Shown: positions 43,708-52,927 of the stretch, piece by piece
Position numbering within the stretch: the first letter of the stretch is position 1
Layout: each line of letters starts with the position of its first letter
DNA from: Calditrichota bacterium
Lineage (GTDB): Bacteria > Calditrichota > Calditrichia > Calditrichales > Calditrichaceae
DNA length: 64,000 nt
Direction: 5' to 3'
Assembly: GCA_024278755.1 (NCBI GenBank)
Contig: JAJRSO010000020.1
Location: 1-64,000 of the forward strand
The notes under the pieces: model-generated
The model's input: the letters and a program-made list of their open reading frames with translations, nothing else
The model's database searches: none
What the model was told of the DNA's origin: nothing
Position numbers and translations under genes: made by a program

Positions 43708-46134
43708 ATGAAAAATCGAAAGACCTATTTTAAAAACAGTGTTTTAATTGTCGCCCTGTTTTTTTCGACAGTTTTAACGGTAAACGCCGCGGAAACGTAT
43801 AAACTGCCCCCCCGTGGAGTGATTGATATTCTGGAAGCGTCACCGCCGCCGCGGGCTTTGTTGAGTCCGGACGGACGGTATTTACTGCTTGCAGAATATG
43901 AATCGATGCCCTCCATTGATTATATGGCTCAACCCTTGCTCCGCATCGCCGGATTGCGGATTTTGCCCTCCAATAACAGCGCTCGGCAGACCACGTTTTT
44001 TACCGGACTGCACATTTTGGATTTGCAGGGCAACAGCGAACAGGATATTTTGCTGCCGGAAAACGCTAAAATGGGAATGCCCCGTTGGTCCAACGATAAT
44101 AAATGGCTGGCCTTTTTGCTTTACAAACAGGATAAAGTGGAACTATGGGGGCTGAGAATCGGGGAGACGAAGGCTCGTAAATTAAGCGCCCTACCGATTA
44201 ATTCAACCCTTAGTCAGGGCTTCCGTTGGCTGCCGGATAATAAACATCTTCTTCTCACTGTGGTGGATGGGCAGCGTGGAAAAGCGCCCGTTGAGCCTCT
44301 GGTTCCTGTCGGGCCAGTAGTGCAGCAATCATCCGGAGAGGCGGCCAAGGTGCGCACCTACCAGGATTTGCTAAAAAATCCTTTTGATGAAACCTTGTTT
44401 AAATACTACTGTACCTCTCAGTTAGTACGGCTGGATATGGAAAAGGGGAATACGGAAAAACTGGGCGAACCCGGTATTTTTTTAATGCCCGAACCCTCCG
44501 GGGATGGAAAGTATTTACTGGTGCAAAAAATCAAAAAGCCCTTTTCCTATATTGTTCCGTATTACCGTTTTACCCGTACGATTGAGGTATGGAACTTAAA
44601 CGGGGAAATTGTGCACCGCTTTGCCAAACGCAAACTGGCCGAAGCTGTTCCTTTGCACGGTGTGATTACCGGAGCGCGATCGGTTTCGTGGCGGCCTTTA
44701 AAAGCGGCCGAGCTTGTTTGGGTGGAAGCTCTCGACGGCGGCGATCCGCATAAAGAAGTTGCGCACCGCGATCGACTGATGTCATTGCAGGCGCCGTTTA
44801 AAAGTGTGCCTGTGGAGATTACCCGCATTCAAAATCGTTTCCGCGGTATCGACTGGCTGGAAGACGGTAGGCGTTCCATTGTATATGATTACGATTGGAA
44901 ACGGCGCTGGATAAAAATATATCTTTTGAATAATTTTGAAAGCGGAACGACCGCTAAAGTACTGTTCGATTTAAACCGTAACGACCGCTATGCCTATCCC
45001 GGCGACCTGCTGATACAGCGCAACTCGAGGGGAGAATGGATTGCAAAAACAGAGGGTGACTGGATATTTTTAAAAGGAGACGGCGCATCACCCATAGGAG
45101 ATCTACCCTTTTTAAACAGGTTCAATGTAAAGACCCGCCAAACAGAAACCCTCTTTCGCAGCGCCGAGGGCAGTTATGAAACATTTACCGGATTTGTACA
45201 GGGCGGGGAAACTAAAATCCTGACCCGCTTTGAAACCAAAACAGAGCCGCCCAACTATTATTTATCGGATTTAAAAACAAAAAACCGCCGGAGAATAACA
45301 AACTATCAGGATCCTGCACCACAGCTTACCGGTCTTAAGAAAAACCGGATACAGTATACACGGGCCGACGGAGTGCCTTTATCGGGAACTCTGTATCTGC
45401 CACCGAATTATAAAGAGGGGCAGCGGCTTCCTTTGGTTATCTGGGCCTATCCGCGTGAATATCGGAACGCGAAGATTGCCGGACAGATCAGAGGTTCCTC
45501 CAACCGCTTTACGTTTTTTCGCGGTACTTCACGGCTCTTTTTCGTCACTCAGGGATATGCCGTTTTGGACGGTGCGCAAATGCCGGTAGTAGGTGACCCG
45601 GAGACTATGAACGACACATTTGTGGAACAAATCGTAACAAGCGCTAAAGCGGCCATCGATAAGTTGGATAAAATGGGAATCATTGACCCTAATCGGGTTG
45701 GTGTGGCCGGACACAGTTACGGCGCTTTTATGACGGCTAATCTATTGGCACATAGCAATTTGTTTGCCGCCGGAATCGCTCGCAGCGGTGCGTACAACCG
45801 CACGCTGACACCATTTGGTTTTCAGAGCGAACGCCGAACCCTGTGGGAAGCGCCGGATATCTACTTTAACGTATCGCCCTTTATGCATGCCGATAAAATA
45901 CATACGCCCATCCTGCTGATTCATGGGGAGGCCGATAATAATTCCGGGACATTCCCTCTGCAGTCAAAACGGTTTTTTGCCGCCTTAAAAGGCCACGGCG
46001 CAACAGCGCGCCTGGTGATGCTACCCCATGAAAGCCACGGTTACCGGGCCCGGGAATCGGTATTGCATGTTTTGGCGGAAATGTTTAACTGGTTTGATAA
46101 ATATGTAAAGAATCGTTCGGTTCAAGCAAAATAA
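43708..46134 (+). CDS. exported S9-family prolyl oligopeptidase-like peptidase
   Basis: The 808-residue protein has a signal sequence (about 1-27), an N-terminal propeller region (about 45-540) with LSPDGRYLLL and RWSNDNKWLAF repeats, and a catalytic domain (about 550-805). The nucleophile is Ser670 in GHSYGAFM; the acid lies in HGEADNNSGT and the base in PHESHGY. It belongs to the larger S9 group resembling glutamyl endopeptidase/acylaminoacyl peptidases. It lies 10 bases after the previous S9 gene. Together the three S9 proteins in a row suggest complementary peptide specificities. Confidence 0.9.
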   Translation: MKNRKTYFKNSVLIVALFFSTVLTVNAAETYKLPPRGVIDILEASPPPRALLSPDGRYLLLAEYESMPSIDYMAQPLLRIAGLRILPSNNSARQTTFFTGLHILDLQGNSEQDILLPENAKMGMPRWSNDNKWLAFLLYKQDKVELWGLRIGETKARKLSALPINSTLSQGFRWLPDNKHLLLTVVDGQRGKAPVEPLVPVGPVVQQSSGEAAKVRTYQDLLKNPFDETLFKYYCTSQLVRLDMEKGNTEKLGEPGIFLMPEPSGDGKYLLVQKIKKPFSYIVPYYRFTRTIEVWNLNGEIVHRFAKRKLAEAVPLHGVITGARSVSWRPLKAAELVWVEALDGGDPHKEVAHRDRLMSLQAPFKSVPVEITRIQNRFRGIDWLEDGRRSIVYDYDWKRRWIKIYLLNNFESGTTAKVLFDLNRNDRYAYPGDLLIQRNSRGEWIAKTEGDWIFLKGDGASPIGDLPFLNRFNVKTRQTETLFRSAEGSYETFTGFVQGGETKILTRFETKTEPPNYYLSDLKTKNRRRITNYQDPAPQLTGLKKNRIQYTRADGVPLSGTLYLPPNYKEGQRLPLVIWAYPREYRNAKIAGQIRGSSNRFTFFRGTSRLFFVTQGYAVLDGAQMPVVGDPETMNDTFVEQIVTSAKAAIDKLDKMGIIDPNRVGVAGHSYGAFMTANLLAHSNLFAAGIARSGAYNRTLTPFGFQSERRTLWEAPDIYFNVSPFMHADKIHTPILLIHGEADNNSGTFPLQSKRFFAALKGHGATARLVMLPHESHGYRARESVLHVLAEMFNWFDKYVKNRSVQAK

Positions 46135-46153
46135 CCCGATAAAGAAGAACAGT

Positions 46154-47392
46154 ATGAACCCCTATAAAATAAAAGCAGTGATTCTTTTTGGTTCAATTAC
46201 ACTCCTGTCGTTAACACAACAAGCATTTGCCTGTACGACAGCTATCATTTCCGGTAACTATACAGTGGACGGACGTCCGTTGCTTATAAAACAGCGGGAT
46301 ACCGGTAAGCTGGATAACAAACTGATGTATTTTTCCGATGGAAAATATAATTATATCGGTCTGGTAAATGCGGTTGACACGTTAGGTAAAGAAATTTGGG
46401 CCGGGGCAAACAGTAAGGGGTTTGCCATTATGAATTCCGCTTCGTACAATTTGAAAATAAATGATACGACTTCGGCTAAAGATAAAGAAGGCGTTATAAT
46501 GAAGCGAGCGCTGCAATCCTGCGCAAGTCTTGCGGATTTTGAAGCGCTTCTTCGTAAGTTACGCAAACCGTTGGGCGCGGAAGCGAATTTTGGCGTCATT
46601 GATGCCAACGGCGGCGCCGCTTATTATGAAACGGATAACTTTACATTTAAAAAATTCGATGCTACTGATCCAGAGGTTGCTCCCTTGGGGTATCTTATCC
46701 GTACTAATTTTTCATTTGCGGGCGACAGCGCCCGGGGATTGGGCCTAATTCGTTACCAAACGGCAGAAGAATTGTTTCGGCGGGCGGCAACAGAAGGGAA
46801 CATGTCGCTCGGCTTTTTACTTAGAGATGTTTCCCGCAGCCTTAAGCAAACCCTTACCAAACGTAATTTAAACGAAATCATGCCGACGGATTCGAATGAT
46901 ACGCGCATGGTTCCTTTTCGTGATTTTATTCCCCGTTACAGCACTGCGGCCGCAATGGTTGTGCAGGGAGTGAAGAATGGTGAAGCAGCCGCGCTTACAA
47001 CGATTTGGACGGTATTAGGTTTCCCTCTAACTTCGGTAGCCATTCCTGTTTGGGTTTCCGGTAAAGGCCAACTGCCCAAATTGCTGACAGCCGATTCTAC
47101 CGGAAAAGCGCCCTTGTGTGAAATGGCGTTAAAATTAAAAGAGAAACTGTTCCCGCTAAGAAGAGGTTCCTATAAAAGTTACCTGGATTTATCGAAGTTG
47201 ATAAACAGAGGAAAAAGCGGTATCCTGCAAAAACTAATGCCGCTGGAAATAAGGATCGAAAAAAAATCGCAACAATATTTAGAAAAATGGCGAAAAAAAG
47301 GTAACGGGATTTCGCCGGAACAGATTCGTGTGTTTAATGCATGGCTTGATTCGTATTTACGAAAAGAATATTCAACACGGTTTAACTGGTAA
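46154..47392 (+). CDS. exported Ntn hydrolase, penicillin V acylase/C45-like (Cys nucleophile)
   Basis: The 412-residue protein has a signal peptide whose expected cleavage after AFA (residues 24-26) exposes Cys27 as the new N-terminus, as needed for an Ntn hydrolase. Family features follow: TVDGRPLLIKQRDTG (Arg of QRD near the active site), GANSKGFAIMNSAS and EANFGVIDANGGAAYYETDN. Such enzymes hydrolyse linear amide bonds (C45 acyltransferase or choloylglycine-hydrolase type). Unlike the next two paralogues it has no C-terminal sorting domain, so it should stay periplasmic. Natural substrate unknown; N-acyl amino acids or peptides fit the island. Confidence 0.82.
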   Translation: MNPYKIKAVILFGSITLLSLTQQAFACTTAIISGNYTVDGRPLLIKQRDTGKLDNKLMYFSDGKYNYIGLVNAVDTLGKEIWAGANSKGFAIMNSASYNLKINDTTSAKDKEGVIMKRALQSCASLADFEALLRKLRKPLGAEANFGVIDANGGAAYYETDNFTFKKFDATDPEVAPLGYLIRTNFSFAGDSARGLGLIRYQTAEELFRRAATEGNMSLGFLLRDVSRSLKQTLTKRNLNEIMPTDSNDTRMVPFRDFIPRYSTAAAMVVQGVKNGEAAALTTIWTVLGFPLTSVAIPVWVSGKGQLPKLLTADSTGKAPLCEMALKLKEKLFPLRRGSYKSYLDLSKLINRGKSGILQKLMPLEIRIEKKSQQYLEKWRKKGNGISPEQIRVFNAWLDSYLRKEYSTRFNW

Positions 47393-47463
47393 CATTCCAG
47401 AGGCCCTTCCGGGGGGCGTTGATTCCGAAGGGAATTTAGTGTTAAATGAGATTTGGGGTATAA

Positions 47464-48963
47464 ATGTTAAAAAAAGCAGCGTTTTTCTTTTTTCTTCTTT
47501 CACAGATATTACTGGCACAGGAAGAATGCACCATTGGTGTTGCTGCCGGAAAAGCGACCAGTGACGGACGGCCGTTGGTTTGGAAAACAAGGGACAATTC
47601 TTCTGAGCGGGATAATGAACTTGTATACAATACTTCTTATTCCATCCCCTTTCTGGAAATTATTAACGCGGGAAAAACATATGCCTGGATGGGATTAAAC
47701 CGTTCCGGATTTGCAATTGTGAACACCGTATGTTCCGATTTACCTGTTACGGGAACAGGCCTTAGCAACGGATCTCTGATGCGCAATGCGCTTGGGGTTT
47801 GTTCAACGATAGCGGAATTTGAGACCTTTTTGGAACAAAATGATCATGGAAATACCCGCGGAAATTTTGGTTTAATTGATTCCGGCGGCGGCGCGGCGAT
47901 TTTCGAAATCAGTGGCTCTGAATATTGGAAGTTTGACGCAAACGACAGCACACAGGCTGCTAACGCTTTTCTGATTCGCACCAATTTTGCAATTAACGGC
48001 AATGGCACGGATGGCTCCGGATATGAACGATTTAAACGTTCTTCAGATTTGATTGACGTTTTTTCTACCGGCGACAGCTTAAATTATAAAAGTATTTTAC
48101 GTTATCAGATGCGGGATTTCTCTGATTATGATAGTGATCCGGTAGCCGTTCCTTATCCGGATAAATGGTACTCGTACCGGCCTTATGGGTATATTTATAC
48201 CAATGTAAGCATTAACCGCTGGAGTTCCGTATCTGCAACGGTAATTCAGGGTGTTTTAACAGGAGAATCCGCTTTGCTTTCTACCATGTGGACCATGCTG
48301 GGTTCGCCGGCGGCAAGCGTAGCTGTGCCCTATTGGCCGGTTGGAGCAACACCGGAAAAGGCGGATGGCAGTTCTTCGGCGCCGCTCTGTGATATTTCAT
48401 TGAACATTCGTTCGGAGCTTTTCGATTACACAGACAGCAAATACTATATTGATTCCTACAAATTACTTGACGGGGAAGGCGGCGGATTATGGTGCGATCT
48501 GTTTCCCGTGGAAGATTCTGTTTTCGTCGCCGGAGAGACCTGGTTAAACAAATGGCGTACAAATGGCGTAAATATCAGCGAAATGCTAACCGTGGAACAA
48601 ACATACGCAGAGTATGCCTATGTTACTCTGCAGCAGGCCTACACGAAGCTGGTGACCGATATACCCGATCTAAAACCGGACGTTTTAGAAGGATTTCGTC
48701 TTTATCAAAATTATCCCAATCCGTTTAATCCTGTTACAACCGTTCGGTATCGGCTGCCGTCAAAAAGTAAGGTAGACTTAACCGTATACAATGTTTCCGG
48801 GCAAAAGGTGACGACTTTAATAAACGGAGAACAGAGGGCCGGTATTTATACCCATAAATGGAATGCCGGTAAATTGAGTAGCGGTATATATTTTTGCCGG
48901 TTAAAGGCGCAGACGGCGGACAATGAATTTACGGATTTTATCAAATTGAATTATATTAAATAA
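47464..48963 (+). CDS. secreted Ntn hydrolase (Cys nucleophile) with sorting domain
   Basis: The 499-residue paralogue of the preceding protein has a signal peptide ending LLAQ, then EECTIGVAAG. Cys22 is the probable nucleophile, three residues after the expected cleavage site, so extra trimming may be needed. WKTRDN supplies the conserved Arg, and GNFGLIDSGGGAAIFEIS matches the previous paralogue. The last 85 residues are a sorting domain (YPNPFNPVTTVRYRL). It is expected to reach the cell surface. The tandem arrangement of three paralogues points to duplication followed by divergence. Confidence 0.85.
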   Translation: MLKKAAFFFFLLSQILLAQEECTIGVAAGKATSDGRPLVWKTRDNSSERDNELVYNTSYSIPFLEIINAGKTYAWMGLNRSGFAIVNTVCSDLPVTGTGLSNGSLMRNALGVCSTIAEFETFLEQNDHGNTRGNFGLIDSGGGAAIFEISGSEYWKFDANDSTQAANAFLIRTNFAINGNGTDGSGYERFKRSSDLIDVFSTGDSLNYKSILRYQMRDFSDYDSDPVAVPYPDKWYSYRPYGYIYTNVSINRWSSVSATVIQGVLTGESALLSTMWTMLGSPAASVAVPYWPVGATPEKADGSSSAPLCDISLNIRSELFDYTDSKYYIDSYKLLDGEGGGLWCDLFPVEDSVFVAGETWLNKWRTNGVNISEMLTVEQTYAEYAYVTLQQAYTKLVTDIPDLKPDVLEGFRLYQNYPNPFNPVTTVRYRLPSKSKVDLTVYNVSGQKVTTLINGEQRAGIYTHKWNAGKLSSGIYFCRLKAQTADNEFTDFIKLNYIK

Positions 48964-48977
48964 GGTTTTAGTTGTTT

Positions 48978-50468
48978 ATGCCAGTTGTTAATCAACGAAC
49001 ATTCTTTTTAAGTTCTCTTTTTATTTTGTTTTTCGGCTCCTTACTCATAGCGTCAACCATCGGTATTGCGACCGGAAATAAAACCGTTGACGGCCGTCCG
49101 CTTCTTTTTAAAACAAAAGACCGTAAAGATAATTATCCTTCCGATGTTGATTACTATTCTGGCAGCGATTTATATTATGCGTATGTATTTCAAAAAAATG
49201 ATGGGAATGACCATACCCGGGCCCGGATGGGAATTAATACGGCCGGTTTTGGCAGTGTTTATACGACCAGCGAAAATCTGAGCGGTGTCGGATTTGGCCC
49301 CAGCGGTTCGCAATTTGCAGCACTGGCTCTAAAACGCTGCGGCTCCATTCAACAATTCAGGGAACTCCTGGCCGAAACAGCGGGCGCCCGGGATGTACAT
49401 GAACATTATGCTATTATCGATTCCAGCGGGTGCGGCGCTTTATATGAGGTAGACGGACAAACCCATGTTGAAATACCCATTATAGACGGTTACGGCGCGA
49501 TGGCCAATACCGCAAAATATCATCCCAACGCCGGGCCGCCGGCATCGGGTTCCACCTCGCCGGAACGTGAAGCAAGGGTTAATTTTTTGCTTTTACACGG
49601 TCCTGAGCATGGTTTGGATTATCGTTATTTCGTCAACGAAATAATGAAAGACTATTGTACAACTCAGACCGATGAAGACAAGATGCCGGTGGGACAGTAC
49701 AAAACAAATGCGGTGATTTCCCGCTATAAAACTGCTGCCGCCTGCGTGATAAAGGGCTGCCAGCCGGGGGATGATCCGGTTATGGAATCGATAATGTGGT
49801 TAAGTCTCGGAGAGCCGTCATTGGCAGTGGCGGTACCTTTTTTTACCCATACACCGACTATATTGACAGATATTCGGTGTGATGCGGCCGGCGACGGGAT
49901 GGCCGGCTCCATCGACCGCATGCGAACCCTTATTTATGATTATTCCGACGGCCGATACGCTGACCTTTATGCAGACACGTATGCACTGGTTGATATTCGG
50001 TCCAAAACATTTTCCATTCAGGATAGCATGTCTGTCTCCTATGATGCACAGCTTCCCTTTTGGCGATCTTTAGACAGTGGGCAAAGACAGAAAGAAATGC
50101 AAATCTGGGCTCTGCAAATGCAGGAATATGGCAAATCGGCCTATGACTCTCTGTATCTAAAGATAACCGGACTGCAGGAAAGACGGGATGATTTTAAACA
50201 GCCGGATACCTATGAGCTTTATCAAAACTATCCCAATCCGTTTAATCCTGCCACCGTTATTCCGTATCGGCTTTCAAAAACCGGATATGTAGAAGTAACC
50301 GTTTTTAATGTGCTTGGAGAGAAACTGCGCACCCTGATAAGTAAGAAGCAAGAAGCCGGAAATCACTCGGTCATATTCAACGGTTCTTTGTTGCCGGGCG
50401 GCGTCTATTTTTATAAACTATCTACCGCGTCATTCTCTCAAATCCATAAAATGATTTTACTGAAATAG
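48978..50468 (+). CDS. secreted Ntn-hydrolase paralogue with Ser in place of the nucleophilic Cys, with sorting domain
   Basis: The third tandem paralogue, 496 residues from ATG 48978 (a TTG two codons upstream is also possible). The signal peptide ends SLLIA and the mature protein would start STIGIATGNKTVDGRP. Alignment by eye with CTIGVAAGKATSDGRP puts Ser26 where its neighbour has Cys. The following Arg is also changed in context (FKTKDRKDN versus WKTRDNSSE). Ser is a proven nucleophile in other Ntn hydrolases (penicillin G acylase), so activity is possible. HYAIIDSSGCGALYEVD matches the family core. A sorting domain (YPNPFNPATVIPYRL) ends the protein. Confidence 0.82.
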   Translation: MPVVNQRTFFLSSLFILFFGSLLIASTIGIATGNKTVDGRPLLFKTKDRKDNYPSDVDYYSGSDLYYAYVFQKNDGNDHTRARMGINTAGFGSVYTTSENLSGVGFGPSGSQFAALALKRCGSIQQFRELLAETAGARDVHEHYAIIDSSGCGALYEVDGQTHVEIPIIDGYGAMANTAKYHPNAGPPASGSTSPEREARVNFLLLHGPEHGLDYRYFVNEIMKDYCTTQTDEDKMPVGQYKTNAVISRYKTAAACVIKGCQPGDDPVMESIMWLSLGEPSLAVAVPFFTHTPTILTDIRCDAAGDGMAGSIDRMRTLIYDYSDGRYADLYADTYALVDIRSKTFSIQDSMSVSYDAQLPFWRSLDSGQRQKEMQIWALQMQEYGKSAYDSLYLKITGLQERRDDFKQPDTYELYQNYPNPFNPATVIPYRLSKTGYVEVTVFNVLGEKLRTLISKKQEAGNHSVIFNGSLLPGGVYFYKLSTASFSQIHKMILLK

Positions 50469-50504
50469 GCTCAGCGAATAGATATTAAACAGAAAGGGAC
50501 TTTA

Positions 50505-51536
50505 ATGAGTCAACGAAAAAAAATTTTTAATAGAACAAGACCGTTTGTTTTTTATATAGTAATCAATCTGCTGTTAACGGGCACAGCTTTAAAGGCGAAT
50601 GAAATGGATAAACGATTGAATGATTTTTTTAAAAAAGAAAAAGTAACGATTCTGGTTACGGATTCCGGACTTGGCGGACTCTCCGTTGCCGCACATCTCG
50701 AGGCGAATTTTAAAAAATGGCATCCTTTTAAAGAGGTGCATATTATTTTTGTAAATGCGTTAGCCAGCGATACTTATTTTTACAATCAGATGAAAGACAC
50801 GCAGGAAAAAGTATCTGTTTTTAACAGCGCGTTATTCGGGATGACCAAAAAACTGCATCCGGATTTGATACTAATTGCCTGCAATACGTTATCCGTCCTC
50901 TATGATCAAACAGCATATTCAAAGCGTACAAATATCCCGGTAGTAAGCATTGTCGGCTTTGGTGTGGACATGCTGAACGAAAAACTATCGGAGTTCCCCG
51001 GAAGCAAGGCCATTATTTTAGGCACGCCGACGACTATCGGGCAAAACGCACATAAAACCGGGCTCATTAAAAAGGGGGTACCGGAAGACAGAATCCGTAC
51101 ACAGGCCTGTCCGATGCTGGAAAGTGAAATTCAGAACGATCCCAACAGCGATATGGTTTATACGATGATCGAAATGTTTGCCGATGAAGCGCTGGATACT
51201 CTGAAAAGCGATAAAGAAAATGCGCTTTTGGTAGGTTTGTGCTGTACACATTATCAATATGCCGCTCCTGTATTTCTAAAAGTATTTTCCGAAAACAGCA
51301 ATCAAAAGACAGTGCTGGTGGATCCCAATAAACGGATGAGTACGTTTATTTTTGAACAAACCGATAAGCAGCGTTTTGAGGCAACCAAGCGTGTTGTCCG
51401 TGTTGTTTCTCAGGCTAAACTTAGTCAGGGGGATATTAAAGCCATTTCGGAAATGATTGAACCGGTATCCCTCTCTTTTGCCAAGGCTTTAAAAAACTAC
51501 ATCCGGATGAAAGACTTATTTACCTACAAAAAATAA
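50505..51536 (+). CDS. aspartate/glutamate racemase-family protein with N-terminal signal or anchor
   Basis: The 343-residue protein has the glutamate racemase layout: TDSGLGGLSV, LIACNTLSVL (Cys126) and GLCCTHYQY (Cys247), the two catalytic cysteines. Cytoplasmic MurI is about 265 residues and starts directly at the DSG motif. Here about 45 extra residues precede it, with a basic start and a hydrophobic stretch (FVFYIVINLLLTGTALKANE) like a signal peptide. It may therefore work in the periplasm on free glutamate or aspartate released by the peptidases, or be membrane-tethered. It follows the Ntn hydrolases by 36 bases. Confidence 0.8.
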   Translation: MSQRKKIFNRTRPFVFYIVINLLLTGTALKANEMDKRLNDFFKKEKVTILVTDSGLGGLSVAAHLEANFKKWHPFKEVHIIFVNALASDTYFYNQMKDTQEKVSVFNSALFGMTKKLHPDLILIACNTLSVLYDQTAYSKRTNIPVVSIVGFGVDMLNEKLSEFPGSKAIILGTPTTIGQNAHKTGLIKKGVPEDRIRTQACPMLESEIQNDPNSDMVYTMIEMFADEALDTLKSDKENALLVGLCCTHYQYAAPVFLKVFSENSNQKTVLVDPNKRMSTFIFEQTDKQRFEATKRVVRVVSQAKLSQGDIKAISEMIEPVSLSFAKALKNYIRMKDLFTYKK

Positions 51537-51613
51537 ATACAGGTATAAAATAATTGCATGCCCTGCATTTTTCGTATGTTCTTTTGAGATTTAATCTGTG
51601 AAAGAAAAAGCGT

Positions 51614-52846
51614 ATGCCACATGAATCCGGCGATCAACGTTCGGCGCCCTCTGTCCATATTATTGTCAAACCCGTTGGCTCCGTGTGTAATCTCAATTGT
51701 ACCTATTGCTTCTATCTGGAAAAAGAGAATCTGTACCCGCACACGAAATATTTTCGCATGTCCGATGTGGTGCTGGAATCTTTTATCCGGCAAAGAATTA
51801 AAACGCATCCTGCCCAAGATGTAAATTTTGTGTGGCAGGGGGGCGAACCTACTTTGTTTGGATTGGATCATTTCAGAAGAATAGTTGAGCTGCAAAAGAA
51901 ATATGCCAATGGCAAAACAATTGAAAACGCTTTTCAGACGAATGGCGTGTTATTAGATGATGCCTGGTGTGAGTTTTTTAAAGAGAATCATTTTTTAATC
52001 GGGCTTTCAATAGACGGCCCGGAAGCGATACACGATGCTTACCGCCTGACTAAAAACGGGCAAGGTTCTTTTAAACAAGTGATGCGGGGGTTAGAATGCT
52101 TAAAAAAACACCAGGTGGAATTTAATACTCTAACCGCTGTTCAACAAAAGAATGCCTGCTATCCTTTGGAGGTTTATCAATTCCTCAAAGAAGTCGGAAG
52201 CGGGTTTATGCAGTTTATTCCAACCGTGGAACGCGTTGTCCAGGATGCTTCTTCGCTGGTATTGCCTGGTTTTAAGGCAGAAGCGCGGATAACCGAATGG
52301 AGTGTAGACGCGGAGCAATACGGAGATTTTCTTATAGCGATTTTTGATGAATGGACGCAAAACGATGTTGGCCGGCAGTATGTGCAAATATTTGATATTG
52401 CCTTAGAAGCCTGGATTGGCAGGTCCGTGAGCCTGTGCGTATTTAGGGAAACCTGCGGGGATGCATTAGCCGTCGAGCATAACGGCGATCTCTATTCTTG
52501 TGACCATTTTGTTTATCCGGAAAATAAACTGGGCAATATAATGGAGAGCCCGTTAATGGCACTAATCAGCTCAGAAAATCAGATTCGGTTTGGAAAGGAT
52601 AAACGGGATAAGCTGCCCAAATATTGTCGCACCTGCGATGTACGATTTGTTTGTAACGGAGGATGTCCGAAAAACCGCTTTATCAAAACGCCTCACGGAG
52701 AAGAGGGGTTAAACTATTTATGTGCCGGATATAAAAAGTTTTTCAGACACATCGATTCCTCTATGCGCTTTATGGCAAACGAATTGCGTTGGCAGCGTCC
52801 GCCTTCCAATATAATGGCTCGGGCAAAAGGAAGGCATAATAGTTAA
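51614..52846 (+). CDS. radical SAM/SPASM protein, anaerobic sulfatase-maturase (anSME)-like
   Basis: The 410-residue protein has the radical SAM cluster CNLNCTYCFY (Cys25, Cys29, Cys32) and, as in anSMEs, the FVWQGGEPTLFG and LSIDGPEAIHDAYR segments. C-terminal SPASM cysteines are in CVFRETCGDALAVEHNGDLYSC (key Cys residues only) and YCRTCDVRFVCNGGCPKNRF. Known anSMEs oxidise a Cys or Ser of a sulfatase to formylglycine in the cytoplasm before export. No sulfatase is encoded in the window, so the substrate may be one of the exported hydrolases or lie elsewhere. It is the last plus-strand gene; no signal peptide. Confidence 0.85.
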   Translation: MPHESGDQRSAPSVHIIVKPVGSVCNLNCTYCFYLEKENLYPHTKYFRMSDVVLESFIRQRIKTHPAQDVNFVWQGGEPTLFGLDHFRRIVELQKKYANGKTIENAFQTNGVLLDDAWCEFFKENHFLIGLSIDGPEAIHDAYRLTKNGQGSFKQVMRGLECLKKHQVEFNTLTAVQQKNACYPLEVYQFLKEVGSGFMQFIPTVERVVQDASSLVLPGFKAEARITEWSVDAEQYGDFLIAIFDEWTQNDVGRQYVQIFDIALEAWIGRSVSLCVFRETCGDALAVEHNGDLYSCDHFVYPENKLGNIMESPLMALISSENQIRFGKDKRDKLPKYCRTCDVRFVCNGGCPKNRFIKTPHGEEGLNYLCAGYKKFFRHIDSSMRFMANELRWQRPPSNIMARAKGRHNS

Positions 52847-52927
52847 AAAATAAATGTACTCTGTTTTTAATGTGTCTCCGGACTCCATTAATGAAAAATA
52901 GTTATGTCGCACTTATTCCGCATGCGT

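Noticed and set aside
43830-43850. SPPPR near the start of the S9 peptidase as a formylglycine motif ([CS]-x-P-x-R) for the anSME-like protein
   Set aside because: The match is in a proline-rich stretch before the propeller and not in a sulfatase fold; a five-residue pattern occurs by chance.
52847-52927. Bidirectional terminator between the convergent radical SAM and cytochrome genes
   Set aside because: I found no convincing stem followed by T residues in these 81 bases.
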